Shown here: positions 6,759 to 7,487 of the stretch, piece by piece | Layout of the letters: the number at the start of each line of letters is the position of its first letter | Numbering within the stretch: the first letter of the stretch is position 1 | Source: JAZRUF01 sp045652405 | GTDB taxonomy: Bacteria; Bacillota; Clostridia; Oscillospirales; JAAYXM01 | DNA: 7,487 nt | Assembly (NCBI GenBank): GCA_045652405.1 | Contig: JAZRUF010000103.1 | Span: forward strand, 1 to 7,487 | Reading direction: 5' to 3' | Made by a program: the position numbers and the translations under genes | The notes under the pieces: model-generated | Told to the model about the DNA's origin: nothing | Database searches by the model: none | What the model saw: the letters and a program-made list of their open reading frames with translations, nothing else

Positions 6759-6762
6759 TCTC

Positions 6763-6966
6763 TTAAATCTCTATCGTTTTCTCAATAAATTTTACAAATT
6801 CTTTTCTCTTAACTAATCTCTTTTTGCCAACGTGCAAAACAAACTCGCACAAAGGATTGTTCAACATATCGCTTATTTTGTTAATTCCTATATTGCTATA
6901 GCTTGCTGCTTCTTCAACTGTAAGCAATACCTTTTCCCATATAGGTACAAAGTTCTTGTTATCCAT
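6763..6966 (-). CDS. xis: Excisionase, Tn916 Xis family
   Basis: 67 residues, the same length as Tn916 Xis. It has the family layout: a PIWEK-like start (residues 8-12), LTVEEAASYSNIG with a winged-helix recognition region, and a basic KKRLVKRKEF block near the C-terminus. Such proteins bend DNA at the element arm and steer the integrase to excision. The ATG at 6966 is preceded by GAGGTG at 8-base spacing; that site overlaps the stop codon of the upstream gene, so the two are probably translationally coupled. Its stop is 77 bases before the longest possible int start, and the int promoter lies in that gap. Confidence 0.88.
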   Translation of the reverse strand: MDNKNFVPIWEKVLLTVEEAASYSNIGINKISDMLNNPLCEFVLHVGKKRLVKRKEFVKFIEKTIEI

Positions 6967-6971
6967 ACTGC

Positions 6972-7487
6972 TTACACCTCACTCTGATAATACTTTTGAT
7001 TGATAGCCTTTATATCGGTATTCATCAAAGCGTTATAAACCTTTTCAGGCACTTTGTCTTTTAGTGCTTTAGCCTTGTTATATAATATCCCCTGTTTTAT
7101 ATCGCAATAAATATCTAATGCTTCATTATATGTATCTATATTTTTTGAACTAATGTGGCGGTCTTTATCTATAACCAAAACATGATATTTTCCAGTCTTT
7201 GAATTATACTTTATATTCGTTTTTCCAACCACTAATGTTTCATAGAATGTATTTATGCTATGTGGTACTACCAAACACAAGTCAGGATGATATTGCTTGT
7301 TCCCATATTGAATAATATCTTTGTCAATATCCATCTGTGTTTCACCATCTATTTCATAATAGTTGTTATCCAACCAAACAAAAAAGGTTTCATACTTGTT
7401 TTCTAACCATTCATCACACATATATGTACCTTCATAACGTGGATTTTGTAACTGATAGTATTTCCCACATCTGTTAAGTCGGAGGCC
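6972..7487 (-). CDS. Phage-type AP2/HNH-endonuclease-like protein, N-terminus outside the window
   Basis: The frame is open from the window edge for 171 codons to a TAA at 6974-6972. In the partial frame the pattern is NRC (5-7), NPRY, CDEW, FVWL, DKDI, GNKQYHPDLC and VPHSIN. I recognise this order from proteins of clostridial and enterococcal phages that are annotated as HNH endonuclease or AP2-domain proteins. The middle part (about residues 85-125) would be the AP2-like beta-sheet, and the C-terminal helix includes KVPEKVYNALMN, also typical. The classic HNH histidines are not obvious, so nuclease activity is uncertain. An internal ATG at 7421 with a weak AAGG is possible as a start. However, the family-like residues upstream of it argue for a start beyond the edge. 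It overlaps the xis ribosome binding site. Confidence 0.72.
   Translation of the reverse strand, partial: GLRLNRCGKYYQLQNPRYEGTYMCDEWLENKYETFFVWLDNNYYEIDGETQMDIDKDIIQYGNKQYHPDLCLVVPHSINTFYETLVVGKTNIKYNSKTGKYHVLVIDKDRHISSKNIDTYNEALDIYCDIKQGILYNKAKALKDKVPEKVYNALMNTDIKAINQKYYQSEV

Larger units (their letters stand above)
5435..7487. mobile_element. End of an integrated mobile element (integrase-excisionase module), other end outside the window
   Basis: An AT-rich block holding a phage-type AP2/HNH-like protein, a Tn916-type excisionase and a tyrosine integrase, all on one strand. The sharp composition change beside ychF and the outward-facing integrase mark this as one end of an integrated element. 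No conjugation, capsid or cargo genes are visible, so its class (ICE, prophage or mobilisable island) is open. Confidence 0.85.

Noticed and set aside
1..7487. CRISPR array, riboswitch or rRNA
   Set aside because: No spaced direct repeats, no recognisable riboswitch leader in the short gaps between genes, and no rRNA-like sequence.

Overview
The window looks like a piece of a spore-forming, S-layer-bearing Firmicute, most likely a clostridium of moderate GC. The evidence is a SpoIIQ-like M23 protein behind a textbook sigma-F promoter, a secreted phosphodiester glycosidase with three SLH domains, and strong Shine-Dalgarno sequences of the Firmicute type. All genes I can support lie on the minus strand, so the order of transcription runs from high to low coordinates.

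The window has two parts. Positions 1 to about 5,400 are GC-rich host chromosome (37 of 60 bases are G or C in 4861-4920). Here lie ychF (4296-5390) with its own intrinsic terminator, then a spoIIQ-like gene (3439-4194) with a sigma-F promoter and a long perfect hairpin downstream. After these come an extended -10 sigma-A promoter and a two-gene unit: the NAGPA-SLH surface protein (965-3265) and an M24 Xaa-Pro aminopeptidase (1-958). The aminopeptidase starts at a TTG six bases after the previous stop codon and runs off the window.

Positions from about 5,435 to 7,487 are AT-rich (19 of 60 bases G or C in 5521-5580) and carry the end of an integrated mobile element. It holds a phage-type AP2/HNH-like protein (partial), a 67-residue Tn916-Xis-like excisionase and a tyrosine integrase. 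The integrase points out of the element towards ychF, as is usual when an element end lies just past the int stop codon. I therefore infer that the attachment site is in or next to the 44-bp int-ychF gap. There is no tRNA there. Whether the element is an ICE, a prophage or a smaller island cannot be told from this end alone.

The most informative details are these: the sigma-F promoter that identifies the M23 gene as spoIIQ-like; a set of TTTGAYACA repeats flanking a near-consensus int promoter; the likely true TTG start of int; and the apparent loss of a private promoter for ychF at the insertion junction. I found no clearly unprecedented system. The items most worth checking are the element boundary and the repeat cluster.
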